Assembly (NCBI GenBank): GCA_017591395.1
Contig: WEDG01005353.1
Coordinates: forward strand, 18,848 to 82,847
Direction: 5' to 3'
From: Schistocephalus solidus
Taxonomy: Eukaryota; Platyhelminthes; Cestoda; Diphyllobothriidea; Diphyllobothriidae
Length of the DNA: 64,000 bases
Of the stretch, positions 13,301-25,595 are shown piece after piece. Under the pieces are notes generated by a model. That model did not search any database and was not told the origin of the DNA. It was given only the letters and a program-made list of their open reading frames with translations. Numbering within the stretch: the first letter of the stretch is position 1; every line of letters starts with the position of its first letter. A program made the translations under genes and the position numbers.

Positions 13301-16300
13301 TACTTGTAAATAGTTGCTTTTGGCATTTTATACGTGTATGTCCTTTAAACTAGGTTCCACATGAAGGTTTATCGTTATCATACAGCCTCCATTTCGGCTT
13401 TACTTTTTAATAAGTTTTCAGAAGAATATGTTCCGTTTCTTTATGCGTTCGACTGAAGCAAATGAGTGTTTGCTTGAGTTAATTGTATAGATGTCACCGG
13501 AATATACTTTTTCATACTGTCACATCTCGACAGCCGGTCAGAATCTAATAAATTTAAATATAATTGACTGGTTCAATCCTTACCATACCAGGGATTCACT
13601 GGCTCATTGTCTATTTGCAAGTGGATTTACTTTCACTCTCCATATTCGATGATATTTAAACAGGGTAAAACTATTTTCCACTGGGAATACGCACGTGAGC
13701 ACTTGTCTCAAGGCCAGTGTCAAAAGTTAAATTCAAGCAATCATTACACCAACATCAAACATGAGTGGTAAATGTTAGCCAATTACAACGAATTTTCAGC
13801 CCTTAGGGTGTAATCGAACAAAAACTATCATCAGTTAGGAGGAAGACGTTAATTTTCACATGAATGCTGTGGTTAAGCAACTGTCCCGTGTAAATGCTGC
13901 AACCCCTGCACATGGCTAATTCGCATCGGATCTCGTGTCTGATGACGTGCTCGACCAGGAAACCAAAACGTCTGGTAAAAAAATCTTGTTAAATTGAACG
14001 CCTCTTTTAATACCCAAATCTTACTACAGTTTTAAAGTATAAAAAAATGTGCCTCAGAAAGGAGCTTTCATAGTAAAATAGATAAGAGATATACGTTACT
14101 CACCAGGGCACAAAGGGCAAGAATAATGTGTTTCTAAAATTAAGTAATGAACGTTAAATCCATGTTATAAAGATGTTTATTTCACGCTTAACTCTGTAAG
14201 AGATCCACTTGGCAAAGTTGTGAACAGTTTAAGCAATAGGTAATTACGGTCTGCACTCGGGCGTATATTTTGGGACTGTTAACGAAATACTTCAATTTTT
14301 TGATGGCGAAATATACTTCGAAACCCGGTGAAATCTTGCCGCCTGGCCTTATTATTGGTGTGTTTTAGTGCCAAAAGTTGCGGCAAATAATTAATTTAAA
14401 GACTGTTTTACACGATTAATGTGCTTCTCTTTTACCGTGGTTTGCCTAGTTTGTGCACAGCTGGGTGTGTACTTAGAAGGCAGAAGTGCAGCAGAAATTC
14501 ATATATATGACTGTCATTAATACATTATCGGTTTGCCAAAATTAGCAAACTTGCCCTCGATCAGTTATTTAGAACAACAATCTCGCTCAACATTTTCTGA
14601 AAGCGCTCTTGATAAGTAAGTCGAACTTGACACATATTAACAACAAAAAGATAAAAGCAATCTAGTTCATCTAACTGGAAAGAGTTGGTGTGTTGTTGGC
14701 ACATACATAGTTGACTATAGTGTTAAGCGAATAACGTCTTCAAATAACGGTAAAATATATGATAAGTTGCATTTGACTGTGAAAAGGACCGTTCATCACT
14801 TAAATTATCTTCATAAATGCTCAGAGAGTCGTAAGAAACGGGTGTAACTAACTGGATTATACACGAAAATGCCCACTTAAAGAGGATTATGTCTAAACGT
14901 TAGAGAACCTGTAGAATACCATGAATTTAAGGCAATGAAAAATCGATAGGACAGAAGAGAAGAATCCTTACCGAATTTATGTGGCCATGCACTAAAAGCC
15001 AGGAAGTTTATATTTTCCAGTGTCCTAGTTCTACCAATAAATGTCAGCTAAATCTTAATCATAATCTAAGCCTTAAACATAGCTTTAATCTTTTTGGAGG
15101 TAAGTTAAAGTATGTTTTTATTTTGAACGAATAATAATCCTGTGCTACTCAAATGTCAAACAAATCAGAAACAGCAAATATAAGTGGATTGTTGATATTT
15201 TAGAGGCCTGTGATCATCTGCTTCACCTGGTAGTGGACCAGTTAGAAAATTAGATGCAAGTCTTTTCATAATTCAAAACTTTTGAGGTTTGTAAAACAAA
15301 ATAAGAATATAAGTTAAATTAATCCATTATTTGCCCGCACGCGCAGGTACCTCAAAAGCTTTCTGGAACATGCATATGTCTGTTAAATTCGTATCAGCCT
15401 TTAAGGAGTGTTTCTGTTTAGGCCTTAAAATCGAGTAAAATCCTTTCAGATATAAGGCTGACGCCAAAACTAGTTACTCTTAAAACAAACTTTATGCTGA
15501 CATTTAACAAAAAGCAACACTGAAGAATGGTTAAATATGTCCAAGTTGAATAAGGCTATGCATCATCACGAATTTGCTTCAGAATGTCGGTCACGCAACC
15601 TGATCCTCTTTGGCAGATTTCCTGTTTACTTCGAACATTGCGTGGAAAGGGTGTTGCCTGCGTACAAAAGCAAGCACTTTCATGCAGACTTATTTAATGC
15701 ATATAAGCTAATTTTCCGCAGGAATTAACTTTAAGGTGACCTAATGCTTAATTTTCCCGTCGGCAAAGATCACGGAACATAAGATATGAATAAAAATGCA
15801 ATTTGCAGAATATTATTTCTGAATCGGTGCATTGTTCTTTTCAAACCACAGTATTAAGTTCAAAAGCAGCACAACGATTGGATTCTAAGCCATCCACAAG
15901 TGGCTTATCATGCTTCGGCGAATTTTCACGCGGTGCATGTATGTAAACAGTGTGAGTAGGAAACCCAATTATTACCAGATGGATCTTTTAAACATGATTA
16001 TACTATTTATATTGATAACAAAACGTATTCATGCGTCTAAAATGGAGACTTAACTTAAGTAGATAGAATAAGAACTATTTACAGATAACCGAAAAAAAAT
16101 ATTGTTTGCGTTCTGGGCAGGAAACTGTCGGTATCAGCCAGGTACATATATGAACGAGCATAAAATGTTAAACAGATAATTACCCCAAATGTATAACAGT
16201 TGCCTCCTTGTACTTGTGTTTTCGAAATAGCTGAAGTCTATTCTAACACAAGCCACTAAAAACTGTCTCGTAGGTCAAAGGGCTGATAAATCTAAAGATG

Positions 16301-16837
16301 GTAAACTCTTCATTGAGGTTTCGAAGGCAACTTGCAATTGAACATACCCTACTTGCATGTAGATACTTGCACTTTTAATGCTTTGCCAATGAGGAAACTG
16401 TCGGCATAGGAAGATGGGTTTGAGTCGGAATCCAAAACGTCAGGCATATAAAGTTCTTGCCCCAGCGAGTTCGTCTACTTCTTCTTATTTATGAACCATA
16501 ATGTTCCCACGTACTCTTCACACCGAAAATATGATACCTTTAAATTTGCCACCGTCATAAAGAACAGTGCTATAACCAGAAACTCTCATTTGAATTTAAT
16601 TTAATCTTTAGGAATAGTTTTGGAAACCACTGGTAAACGGTCTGGCTCCAATACCGCACAATGCACTTGTCTTTGACACAGCTTCAACCCAAGGATAATT
16701 TGAATTTTTTGAAATGCAGTTGTAATTGTTCTGTTTGAGTTATTCTGTTTTTTTTCGGAACACGCATTTATCAGTCACCCACAGTAAATTTACTAATGTG
16801 ATGGAAAGCCCATTTTTAATGTGACCGATTGCCACCC
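10331..16837. other. AT-rich stretch without a recognisable gene
   Basis: No domain, long ORF, tRNA or clear transposon motif was found. Short frames at 10296-10547 and 10890-11201 have no recognisable motif, and the first begins inside the SINE array. 15537-15728 (63 codons) is within chance expectation. The sequence has the composition of intron or intergenic DNA. The one spot worth a look is the hammerhead-like string near 13,930 (see findings). Confidence 0.6.
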
Positions 16838-17030
16838 ACAGTACAACGAGCCCGTGGCTCAATCGTAAGGACGAGGAACGTCTTATATACAAATCCCGGG
16901 CTCAAGTCTCAGGGGGTACAAAAAACTGGGGTTCAGGTAAATCTGGCAGATACAGTGTAATAAGCCAGAAATGACCATACCAATTTCCCTCGTGTTTTCC
17001 AGTAAGGCTATTCGGCATAAAACGGTATGC
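16838..17030 (+). mobile_element. Solitary diverged copy of the tRNA-derived SINE
   Basis: A tRNA-like head with an A-box-like 'cgtggctcaatcgtaagg' and a B-box-like 'gggctcaagtctc' is followed ~60 nt later by the body motif 'aataagccagaaatgacc', then a 'tttccctcgtgttttccag' stretch equivalent to the 'tctcccttgtctttgtcgg' of the array. Order and spacing match one monomer of the 1-10,330 array, but the copy is alone and more divergent. It supports the view that the monomer is a dispersed SINE that also became tandemly amplified. Confidence 0.7.
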
Positions 17031-20000
17031 TATGCCACTTTAAATGCTACTTTCAATGCTTCCTTTGCGTTTAAAACGAACTTTATCGTGAGTGATGCAT
17101 TAAGTTTGGAGTGCAAGATGTTAGGGACATTTCGGTTATGTTGAAATGTTTCGCACACAGTGTTGTCGACTTCAATCACGAGTGCATTCATAAACGCTTG
17201 ACTGCTGGATTCACCTCGACCAAAATGGAACTCACGTGCAGATTTTCCGGTTTCACTCAATGTTCAAAGTTAGTCGTATTTATTTAAAGGCATACAAAAA
17301 TAAATAGTTTTCGCTCGCGTTTATTTGGGCAGATCATGTTTTCTTCTCCTGCAGATTTAAAGACAAGATTATACTTTCTCCAAATAAGGAGTGTAATGGC
17401 GATACATTTTTTTATCAAATATCTCTTACAGATGCCTAAGTATTATCAGGAATATGAATTATGAATGCAATCTTAGATACAGTGAAATAAAATGTTAACT
17501 TATATGCTACAAAGTATTGTTTTTTTGCAACAAGGATTCACAAGCTAACAGTCAGACGAATGCCTCATCTTATTGACCTCACGCAATTAATACATTCAAC
17601 GTAGACTGTTTAAATGTTAGTTTATTTCATGAATATCGATGTTTAGACAAGATAATAATTAGGCTGGAGTAAGAATATCCTGGGTGGCAGAAGGATTTCA
17701 TTTTCCAACCACCGGATGACGTGTTGCCTTTTACCCAGCTTAAATGAACTGCTCTATAGGACACGGCACTTGAATAATTCATTCGAGGCTTTTGGGCTTG
17801 CCGCGCACACGCGAGGTACATAGACTGTCTTGGAGAGTAAAAACCCCGCTTTCTCAGTACAGAATTTAGACCTATTTTTAAAACACCCAGTCAAAGCGTA
17901 TGAAAACGTGCTATCCAAAAGCCCGACGGAAGAAATAATTAAATCAGTTGAGCAAAGAACAGGAGGAGCAGTTTGAAGTCAACCGCTTGTTACATGGTAA
18001 ATGATAAAAAATTGAACCTTAGGATGCACACTAACTGCTTACATTGCAGCAGGATACATGCATTAGGCGAACATTCTAACATATGCCCAGATAACATCTT
18101 ACTTGTAATGTTACTTTGTACAGGTTTTAAAGCCAAATAGTTAAAGCAAAACCCAGACAACAAAAAGGGGCACCTATTCAAATGTTATCATCCAAGTTTA
18201 TTTAACTAATTGGATCATTGCGCGTTCAAATTGAAAACTGATCAAATGTTGCTCATATCTGTTTAAAAGAAACGTAACCCTTCACTTTATGTACCTTGTA
18301 TGCTTGAAGGGAAGGTTTTGTGAAAGGTAGCGCTTGGGATTTCAACATTTTTGGCAAAAAAGTAGTGAGTAGCTACTGGAATCGTAATCCACCACTCCAA
18401 GGGCCTTATGTCTATTTTCCGAAAGATTTGGGCTATTAGTTAGCAAAGGTTGGGTCAAGGTTAGGATTCAAGTTTTGTTTAGATTCAAGTATTAGCTAGT
18501 GCCATAGTTTGGAGCCTGTCTCGAACATATTTAAATAGAAATATATTTATTTTCTCTTCCTGTAATATTTTTCCGAGCCTGCAATATTTTTCCGAGCCTG
18601 CAATATTGCCTGGGATAACAGCAACTCCCGATCTAAGCAATGGGCATTAAAGGCGCTTTCAGATCAACGGCCGACAACGACTTCAGCTGATAATCACACG
18701 CCCTTGAACTCCTCTATGACAGTTGTTTGACAGTGACGTTCATTTCAGGTACTCGATCTACGAACATCACGCACAATCTACATTACCTCCTCCAACAATG
18801 ACCACAACAGGCCGATCTCATTGTGCTAGCGACATTGGAACATTGTGTAACTAACCCATGATAAAGTCTGTCGTTTCCTGTTCTATTGAACCTTATCCCA
18901 TGATATTGGTTGGCTCAATTCATATGAACAAACATCGCAAAAACCACGATTTCTTAAAGTTCTATGCATCAATTTTCAAAAATCAAATTTATTTACCAGT
19001 TATCCATAAAAACGGGATAAGGTGTAAAAAACAGCAATTCGGTTTCCGACTGAGGACAACAAACTGTCATAAAAGGTTGTTAGATGCATCGAGCGAACAC
19101 GCAATGACCTCATACTTTTTTCCTATAGAAAATCTGCATTTTTATATCGGTCCTAAAAAGAGAACATACAGAAGGCTGCAAAAGATAAAGACATATTGCA
19201 AACAATTTCATAAATTACCTTAACAATCAAGAATGCTTGTTAAGATTGCACATGCGGAAGAACCATACAGTGCCAAACTACAAAATCTTCATTTAATCAG
19301 GTTGTCTTCAACAGTTCGAAACTCTACAGCAGACTCAGGGTTTGCTTAGGCATTTTGAAAATGCCTTTTATAACAACATATCATCAGTCAAATGTGCTTA
19401 GAAAATGAGCTAAGCCACTCCTTTGTTGCCACTTACGAGAATGTAAGAACTGACCAAAAGTGGACGACAGCGAATGTCAAATATTTTAAGATAAACACAT
19501 AACTATACACATCTTAATATGAATACATCCTGTGAAATATGACAGCAGTTAAGTATCCTCATTTGCTTCATGCAAAATAAATAAGTTATAGCCAGGTGTT
19601 CGATGGGTAAAAATCATATAACGATTTATGATTTTTTTTCTGACAAGTCATTCAACGCAGTCATTTGGAGGGACTAAACATCGTTTTGATGTCAACCATC
19701 GGAACACATTAAGGGAGTCAAGTTAGCCGGTAAGCTGTCACACTGGAAATTGAGCCGCATTCTCCGTGTCATTTGGCTTAAATGTACTAATTGTGTGTAA
19801 CCGAAAGCGCTTGCGGCATTATTTTTTTGCTCCAACTGCGTCTGGACTGTCATACTTAGTAACTGGGTGCTCTTAGGGCCCAAAATAAGTGCAGCGGTTT
19901 TTTTGGAAATTCGAGCAATATTCTAACATATGTTTATCCTACTTCTTAAATGTATATTTCAATAGCTCTACTTAAAGTTCCAAAACTGAAATGAACATCG

Positions 20001-21861
20001 ATCGTTTCCCCGAATCGGACATCGATTTTTTTTGAAAAGTCGTTTTTAAGCTCTTCCGTGGATATTAGGATAAAAATCAGCCTCATGTGCCATTAAGATA
20101 GTCGACTTCCATCACGTACTTGGGCTGCCTGCCACTGTTTACACGAGGAAATGTTAAGGCACGTGTTGTCCTGGACACAGTGCGTCACCATATCATATTT
20201 ATTTTGTGATGGCATTGTTCAATACATTTTGCAAAGTCATATGTCATTTACCTAGAGGTTATAAGCACAGACAAATAGGAAATATGTTTTATCTATGCAA
20301 CAAATAGTGTGACAGTTTCTACTCACGCTAGTGTACGGAAAAATGTTATACCAACAACTACCCATTTCTAAAATTGGTCACCAGGACGAGCTGCGGATTG
20401 AAAGAAGACAAAGATACCGAATATTCGAGTTCGAGTCAAACGTTCTACTTAGTAATTTAAACGGGACTTTCTATCAAAGAACAGCATTAATACTTTTTTT
20501 ACCATACTGTTCTCCAAAAAATGTGTGACGTAGCGTCACCATTGAAATTAAGACAATAAGCTGCATCTCTCAACTTGAGCAGAATTGTGATTGGCTGGAA
20601 ATGTTTTGAATCCACATTGGGTGACTTACATAGCATAGAGTTGACAGAGTATATATAGTTTTGGATGAATAGGAAGAATTCAGATAAGTTGCAATTCCAA
20701 TCAGTATGTAGCCTAGTCTCAAAAAAATGGACGGACATCAAGATGTTATTTTTGACTGAAAGTTGCTTCCACAAATTCCAGTCCCTGCGGGAAACGTGAC
20801 CAAATATTTGGCATATTTTCTCCTGCTTATATTCGATACCTTTATGGTGTTGATCATTATCTATGGTAAAGATGAGTGAGGCATCATATACTGAACACAT
20901 TTTATGGATATTTAGGCCATCCTTAAGTTTCCCCAGCAAACAACATTTACTTTCTGGATTTAATATAATTTTAAAAAATTAAAATTATTTGGTATGGTTT
21001 TGCATAGGAACATAATACACTTTCAGGAGGTCTAGGTATGAGTCGTATCTGTTAGAGAATGCTATGTATCCTAGCGATTCTGAGCCTTAACTAATAATAA
21101 ACTGCCTCAAAACAATCCAATGGTAAGCAAGCTTTTTAAAGTCAAGAAACTCTTCTTGTTCACTTGAAGGAAACGTTGTTGTTTTTAGTGTAAAATCTTT
21201 AACTTAACATAGAGACGTTAGAATTGTTTTGAATAAAAAAGATAAACAGAAGGAATATTAAATACATTGAAGCAAAAATTTTATTTTTCTAGCAGTTTAC
21301 AGGACCTGAAATCGAAATCCAGGTTTTTGCACTTTAGTCAGCAGTTTAAAGTCTTTACGTATGTTTTTTTTATAACGTTTCAATGGTGCCATTTTTAAGC
21401 TATATTTTGTCGAGTTAAGTACTCGTACTTATACATTACTTTACAGGAACAATGACATATTTGTTGTAATCAGTATCAACATTCACTGTCTTGTAAACTG
21501 TTTTAACCGAAATGCCTCTTAATACTTCATTTTGAGCTGGATGGCAGTTGGCCAAAACTTAACCACGCTATCATCAAATGAATTCATATCTAAAATCTCA
21601 TTGGTGGACACAGTTCACAAGTCCATATTTGCTCTACCTAACGAAAATGCCTCTGAGTACATTCCGTTTACAATAAACGAGGGGTCCGTAATTCATAAAG
21701 TGCAATCGTGATCTATGTGCGCAGAAATTAAAGTGAGCAATCTAAGCTCAAATGACATAGCTCTGTATAACAAACACTTCTTTTGTCCATCACCAACTGT
21801 TCGGATTCTTCCCCACTCCGCTGAACACTCCGCTATGCATTCAAAATTTTGAATGTCAATA

Positions 21862-21862
<1 letters not shown>
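17031..21862. other. AT-rich stretch without a recognisable gene
   Basis: The longest open frames (18858-19223 plus strand, 121 codons; 20499-20939 minus strand, 146 codons) have no recognisable domain, no neighbouring frames to join and AT-driven composition rich in Lys, Asn, Ile and Phe, so I do not call them genes. A small direct repeat of ~21 bp (tccgagcctgcaatat type) occurs near 18,572-18,607. Confidence 0.55.

Positions 21863-21911
<49 letters not shown>
21863..21911. repeat. (TA)n microsatellite
   Basis: About 24 uninterrupted TA dinucleotides directly abut the first satellite unit. It sits where other units have the 'cttatatggc' junction, so it may have grown from that short TATAT. 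Confidence 0.97.
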
Positions 21912-21914
<3 letters not shown>

Positions 21915-21950
21915 TAGAGACGTTATACCGTACTTCCGACCTAGATACTA

Positions 21951-22040
21951 GCTAAAAGCCCAGACACGTGTTTCGCCGATGTTTCTGCTGCTGTGTAACA
22001 CAGCAACGAGGGGTTCGGCTCCTCAGTGGGTCCCCCAGCG
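21951..22040 (-). ncRNA. Type I hammerhead ribozyme, satellite unit 1
   Basis: Minus strand: CUGAGGA core is the complement of 22020-22026; GAAA the complement of 21971-21974; GUC the complement of 21963-21965, so cleavage is predicted between 21963 and 21962. Stem I CCCA/UGGG and stem II GCCGA/UCGGC are both fully paired. The loop II hairpin is a 6-bp stem with a UUA loop. Confidence 0.82.
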
Positions 22041-22304
22041 TTCTCTATGCGGTTTCTGGTATATGGACTCCAGTGAATAATCGGGTAAATAATTTCTGAA
22101 ATTTTTAAGTGCAGGACATGGAGTCAGGTGATTCGGACATGACTTTTTAGGGTCAGACCCGAAATTTCAATGAACATTTGGGTCGAAGAATATCAACCAC
22201 TGTGGAATAACCACGTAATACCCATTCTACAAACAAGTAGTACTACAAGTAGTATGAATCTTATATGGCAAAGACGTTATACCGTACTTCCGACATAGAT
22301 ACTA

Positions 22305-22394
22305 GCTAAAAGCCCAGACACGAGTTTCGCCAATGTTTCTGCTGCTGTGTGACACAGCAACTAGGGGTTTGGCTCCTCAGTGTGTCCCCCAGCG
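22305..22394 (-). ncRNA. Type I hammerhead ribozyme, satellite unit 2 (compensatory stem II)
   Basis: The core is intact and the predicted cut lies between 22317 and 22316. Stem II has changed on both sides, to GCCAA/UUGGC, so pairing is kept by a compensatory double change. Stem I carries one mismatch (CACA/UGGG). The stem III loop is UCGU instead of ACGU. Confidence 0.8.
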
Positions 22395-22658
22395 TTCTCT
22401 ATGCGGTTTCTGGTATATGGACTCCAGTGAATAATCGGGTTAATAATTTCTGAAATTTTTATGTGCAGGACATGAAGTCAGGTGATTCGGATATGACTTT
22501 TTAGGGTCAGACCCGAAATTTCAATGAACATTTGGGTCGAAGACAATCAACCACTGTGGAATAACCACGTAATGCCCATTCTAAAAACAAGTAGTACTAC
22601 AAGTAGTATGAATCTTATATGGCAAAGACGTTATACCGTACTTCCGACCTAGATACAA

Positions 22659-22748
22659 GCTAAAAGCCCAGACACGTGTTTTGCCGATGTTTCTGCTGCT
22701 GTGTGACACAGCAACGAGGGGTTTGGCTCCTCAGTGGGTCCCCCAGCG
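22659..22748 (-). ncRNA. Hammerhead ribozyme, satellite unit 3 (probably inactive)
   Basis: The GAAA core element reads AAAA (G12 to A), which should abolish cleavage, and stem II has an A-C mismatch (GCCAA/UCGGC). Cleavage-site GUC and stem I are intact; the equivalent site is 22671/22670. Confidence 0.75.
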
Positions 22749-23013
22749 TTCTCTATGCGGTTTCTGGTATATGGACTCCAGTGAATAATCGGGTAAATAA
22801 TTTCTGAAATTATTAAGTGCAGGACATGGAGTCAGGTGATTTGGACATGACTTTTTAGGGTCAGACCCGAAATTTCAATGAACATTTGGGTCGAAGACAA
22901 TCAACCACTGTGGAATAACCACGTAATGCCCATTCTACAAAACAAGTAGTACTACAAGTAGTATGAATCTTATATGGCAAAGACGTTATACCGTACTTCC
23001 GACATAGATACTA

Positions 23014-23104
23014 GCTAAAAGCCCAGACACGTGTTTCGCCGATGTTTCTGCTGCTGTGTGACACAGCAACGAGGGGTTTCGGCTCCTCAGTGGGTCCCCC
23101 AGCG
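23014..23104 (-). ncRNA. Type I hammerhead ribozyme, satellite unit 4
   Basis: All core nucleotides and stems I, II and III are intact. There is one extra A in loop II. Predicted cut is between 23026 and 23025. Confidence 0.82.
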
Positions 23105-23373
23105 TTCTCTATGCGGTTTCTGGTATATGGACTCCAGTGAATAATCGGGTAAATAATTTCTGAAATTATTAAGTGCAGGACATGGAGTCAGGTGATTCGG
23201 ACATGACTTTTTTTAGGGTCAGACCCTGAAATTTCAATGAACATTTGGGTCGAAGACAATCAACCACTGTGGAATAACCACGTAATGCCCATTCTACAAA
23301 ACAAGTAGTACTACAAGTAGTATGAATCTTATATGGCAAAAGACGTTATACCGTACTTCCGACATAGATACTA

Positions 23374-23465
23374 GCTAAAAGCCCAGACACGTGTTTCGCC
23401 GATGTTTCGGCTGCTGTGTGACACAACAACGAGGGGGTTCAGACTCCTCAGTGGGTCCCCCAGCG
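23374..23465 (-). ncRNA. Hammerhead ribozyme, satellite unit 5 (altered stem II)
   Basis: The core CUGAGGA, GAAA and GUC are intact. The 5' strand of stem II has changed to GUCUGA, which still pairs with UCGGC through a U-G wobble and one bulged U. The loop II hairpin has one mismatch. Predicted cut is between 23386 and 23385. Confidence 0.72.
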
Positions 23466-23730
23466 TTCTCTATGCGGTTTCTGGTATATGGACTCCAGTG
23501 AATAATCGGGTTAATAATTTCTGAAATTATTAAGTGCAGGACATGGAGTCAGGTGATTCGGACATGACTTTTTAGGGTCAGACCCGAAATTTCAATGAAC
23601 ATTTGGGTCGAAGACAATCAACCACTGTGGAATAACCACGTAATGCCCATTCTACAAAACAAGTAGTACTACAAGTAGTATGAATCTTATATGGCAAAGA
23701 CGTTATACCGTACTTCCGACATAGATACTA

Positions 23731-23821
23731 GCTTAAAAGCCCAGACACGTGTTTCGCCGATGTTTCTGCTGCTGTGTGACACAGCAACGAGGGGTTCGGC
23801 TCCTCAGTGGGTCCCCCAGCG
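23731..23821 (-). ncRNA. Type I hammerhead ribozyme, satellite unit 6
   Basis: Core and all stems are intact, with one extra A in the stem I internal loop strand (AGC side). Predicted cut is between 23744 and 23743. Confidence 0.82.
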
Positions 23822-24085
23822 TTCTCTATGCGGTTTCTGGTATATGGACTCCAGTGAATAATCGGGTTAATAATTTCTGAAATTATTAAGTGCAGGACAT
23901 GGAGTCAGGTGATTCGGACATGACTTTTTAGGGTCAGACCCGAAATTTCAATGAACATTTGGGTCGAAGACAATCAACCACTGTGGAATAACCACGTAAT
24001 GCCCATTCTACAAACAAGTAGTACTACAAGTAGTATGAATCTTATATGGCAAAGACGTTATACCGTACTTCCGACATAGATACTA

Positions 24086-24176
24086 GCTAAAAGCCCAGAC
24101 ACGTGTTTCGCCGATGTTTCTGCTGCTGTGTGACACAGCAACGAGGGGTTCGGCTCCTCAGTGGTGTCCCCCAGCG
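24086..24176 (-). ncRNA. Type I hammerhead ribozyme, satellite unit 7
   Basis: The core is intact and stem II fully paired. One inserted base in the 5' strand of stem I (ACACCA instead of ACCCA region) shortens the perfect stem I pairing to CCA/UGG. Predicted cut is between 24098 and 24097. Confidence 0.78.
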
Positions 24177-24441
24177 TTCTCTATGCGGTTTCTGGTATAT
24201 GGACTCCAGTGAATAATCGGGTAAATAATTTCTGAAATTTTTAAGTGCAGGACATGGAGTCAGGTGATTCGGATATGACTTTTTAGGGTCAGACCCGAAA
24301 TTTCAATGAACATTTGGGTCGAAGACAATCAACCACTGTGGAATAACCACGTAATGCCCATTCTACAAAACAAGTAGTACTACAAGTAGTATGAATCTTA
24401 TATGGCAAAGACGTTATACCGTACTTCCGACATAGATACTA

Positions 24442-24531
24442 GCTAAAAGCCCAGACACGTGTTTCGCCGATGTTTCTGCTGCTGTGTGACACAGCAACGA
24501 GGGGTTCGGCTCCTCAGTGGGTCCCCCAGCG
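24442..24531 (-). ncRNA. Type I hammerhead ribozyme, satellite unit 8
   Basis: Core and stems are intact, identical in design to unit 1. Predicted cut is between 24454 and 24453. Confidence 0.82.
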
Positions 24532-24795
24532 TTCTCTATGCGGTTTCTGGTATATGGACTCCAGTGAATAATCGGCTAAATAATTTCTGAAATTATTAAG
24601 TGCAGGACATGGAGTCAGGTGATTCGGACATGACTTTTTAGGGTCAGACCCGAAATTTCAATGAACATTTGGGTCGAAGACAATCAACCACTGTGGAATA
24701 ACCACGTAATGCCCATTCTACAAACAAGTAGTACTACAAGTAGTATGAATCTTATATGGCAAAGACGTTATACCGTACTTCCGACATAGATACTA

Positions 24796-24886
24796 GCTTA
24801 AAAGCCCAGACACGTGTTTCGCCGATGTTTCTGCTGCTGTGTGACACAGCAACGAGGGGTTCGGCTCCTCAGTGGGTCCCCCAGCG
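24796..24886 (-). ncRNA. Type I hammerhead ribozyme, satellite unit 9
   Basis: Core and stems are intact, with one extra A in the 3' strand of the stem I internal loop as in units 6 and 10. Predicted cut is between 24809 and 24808. Confidence 0.82.
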
Positions 24887-25151
24887 TTCTCTATGCGGTT
24901 TCTGGTATATGGACTCCAGTGAATAATCGGGTAAATAATTTCTGAAATTATTAAGTGCAGGACATGGAGTCAGGTGATTCGGACATGACTTTTATGGTCA
25001 GACCCGAAATTTTCAATGAACATTTGGGTCGAAGACAATCAACCACTGTGGAATAACCACGTAATGCCCATTCTACAAACAAAGTAGATCTACAAGTAGT
25101 ATGAATCTTATATGGCAAAGACGTTATACCGTACTTCCGACATAGATACTA

Positions 25152-25242
25152 GCTTAAAAGCCCAGACACGTGTTTCGCCGATGTTTCTGCTGCTGTGTGA
25201 CACAGCAACGAGGGGTTTGGCTCCTCAGTGGGTCCCCCAGCG
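25152..25242 (-). ncRNA. Type I hammerhead ribozyme, satellite unit 10
   Basis: The core is intact. Stem II has one A-C mismatch (GCCAA/UCGGC). Predicted cut is between 25165 and 25164. Confidence 0.78.
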
Positions 25243-25505
25243 TTCTCTATGTGATTTCCGGTATATGGACTCCAGTGAATAATCGGGTAAATAATTTCTG
25301 AAATTATTAAGTGCAGGACATGGAGTCAGGTGATTCGGACATGACTTTTTAGGGTCAGACCCGAAATTTCAATGAACATTTGGGTCGAAGACAATCAACC
25401 ACTGTGGAATAACCACGTAATGCCCATTCTAAAATTAAGTTGTACTACAAGTAGTATGAATCTTATATGGCAAAGACGTTATACCGTACTTCCGACATAG
25501 TATTA

Positions 25506-25595
25506 GCTTAAAGCCCAGACACGTGTTTCGCCGATGTTTCTGCTGCTGTGTGACACAGCAACGAGGGGTTCGGCTCCTCAGTGGGTCCCCCAGCG
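25506..25595 (-). ncRNA. Type I hammerhead ribozyme, satellite unit 11
   Basis: Core and stems I-III are intact. Predicted cut is between 25518 and 25517. Confidence 0.82.

Noticed and set aside
18858..19223. 121-codon ORF in AT-rich DNA
   Set aside because: No domain, no coding bias evident and no adjoining exons; a chance frame is the simplest reading.
20499..20939. 146-codon minus-strand ORF
   Set aside because: It is the longest frame of the unique region, but has no recognisable motif, repeat or neighbour to support it.
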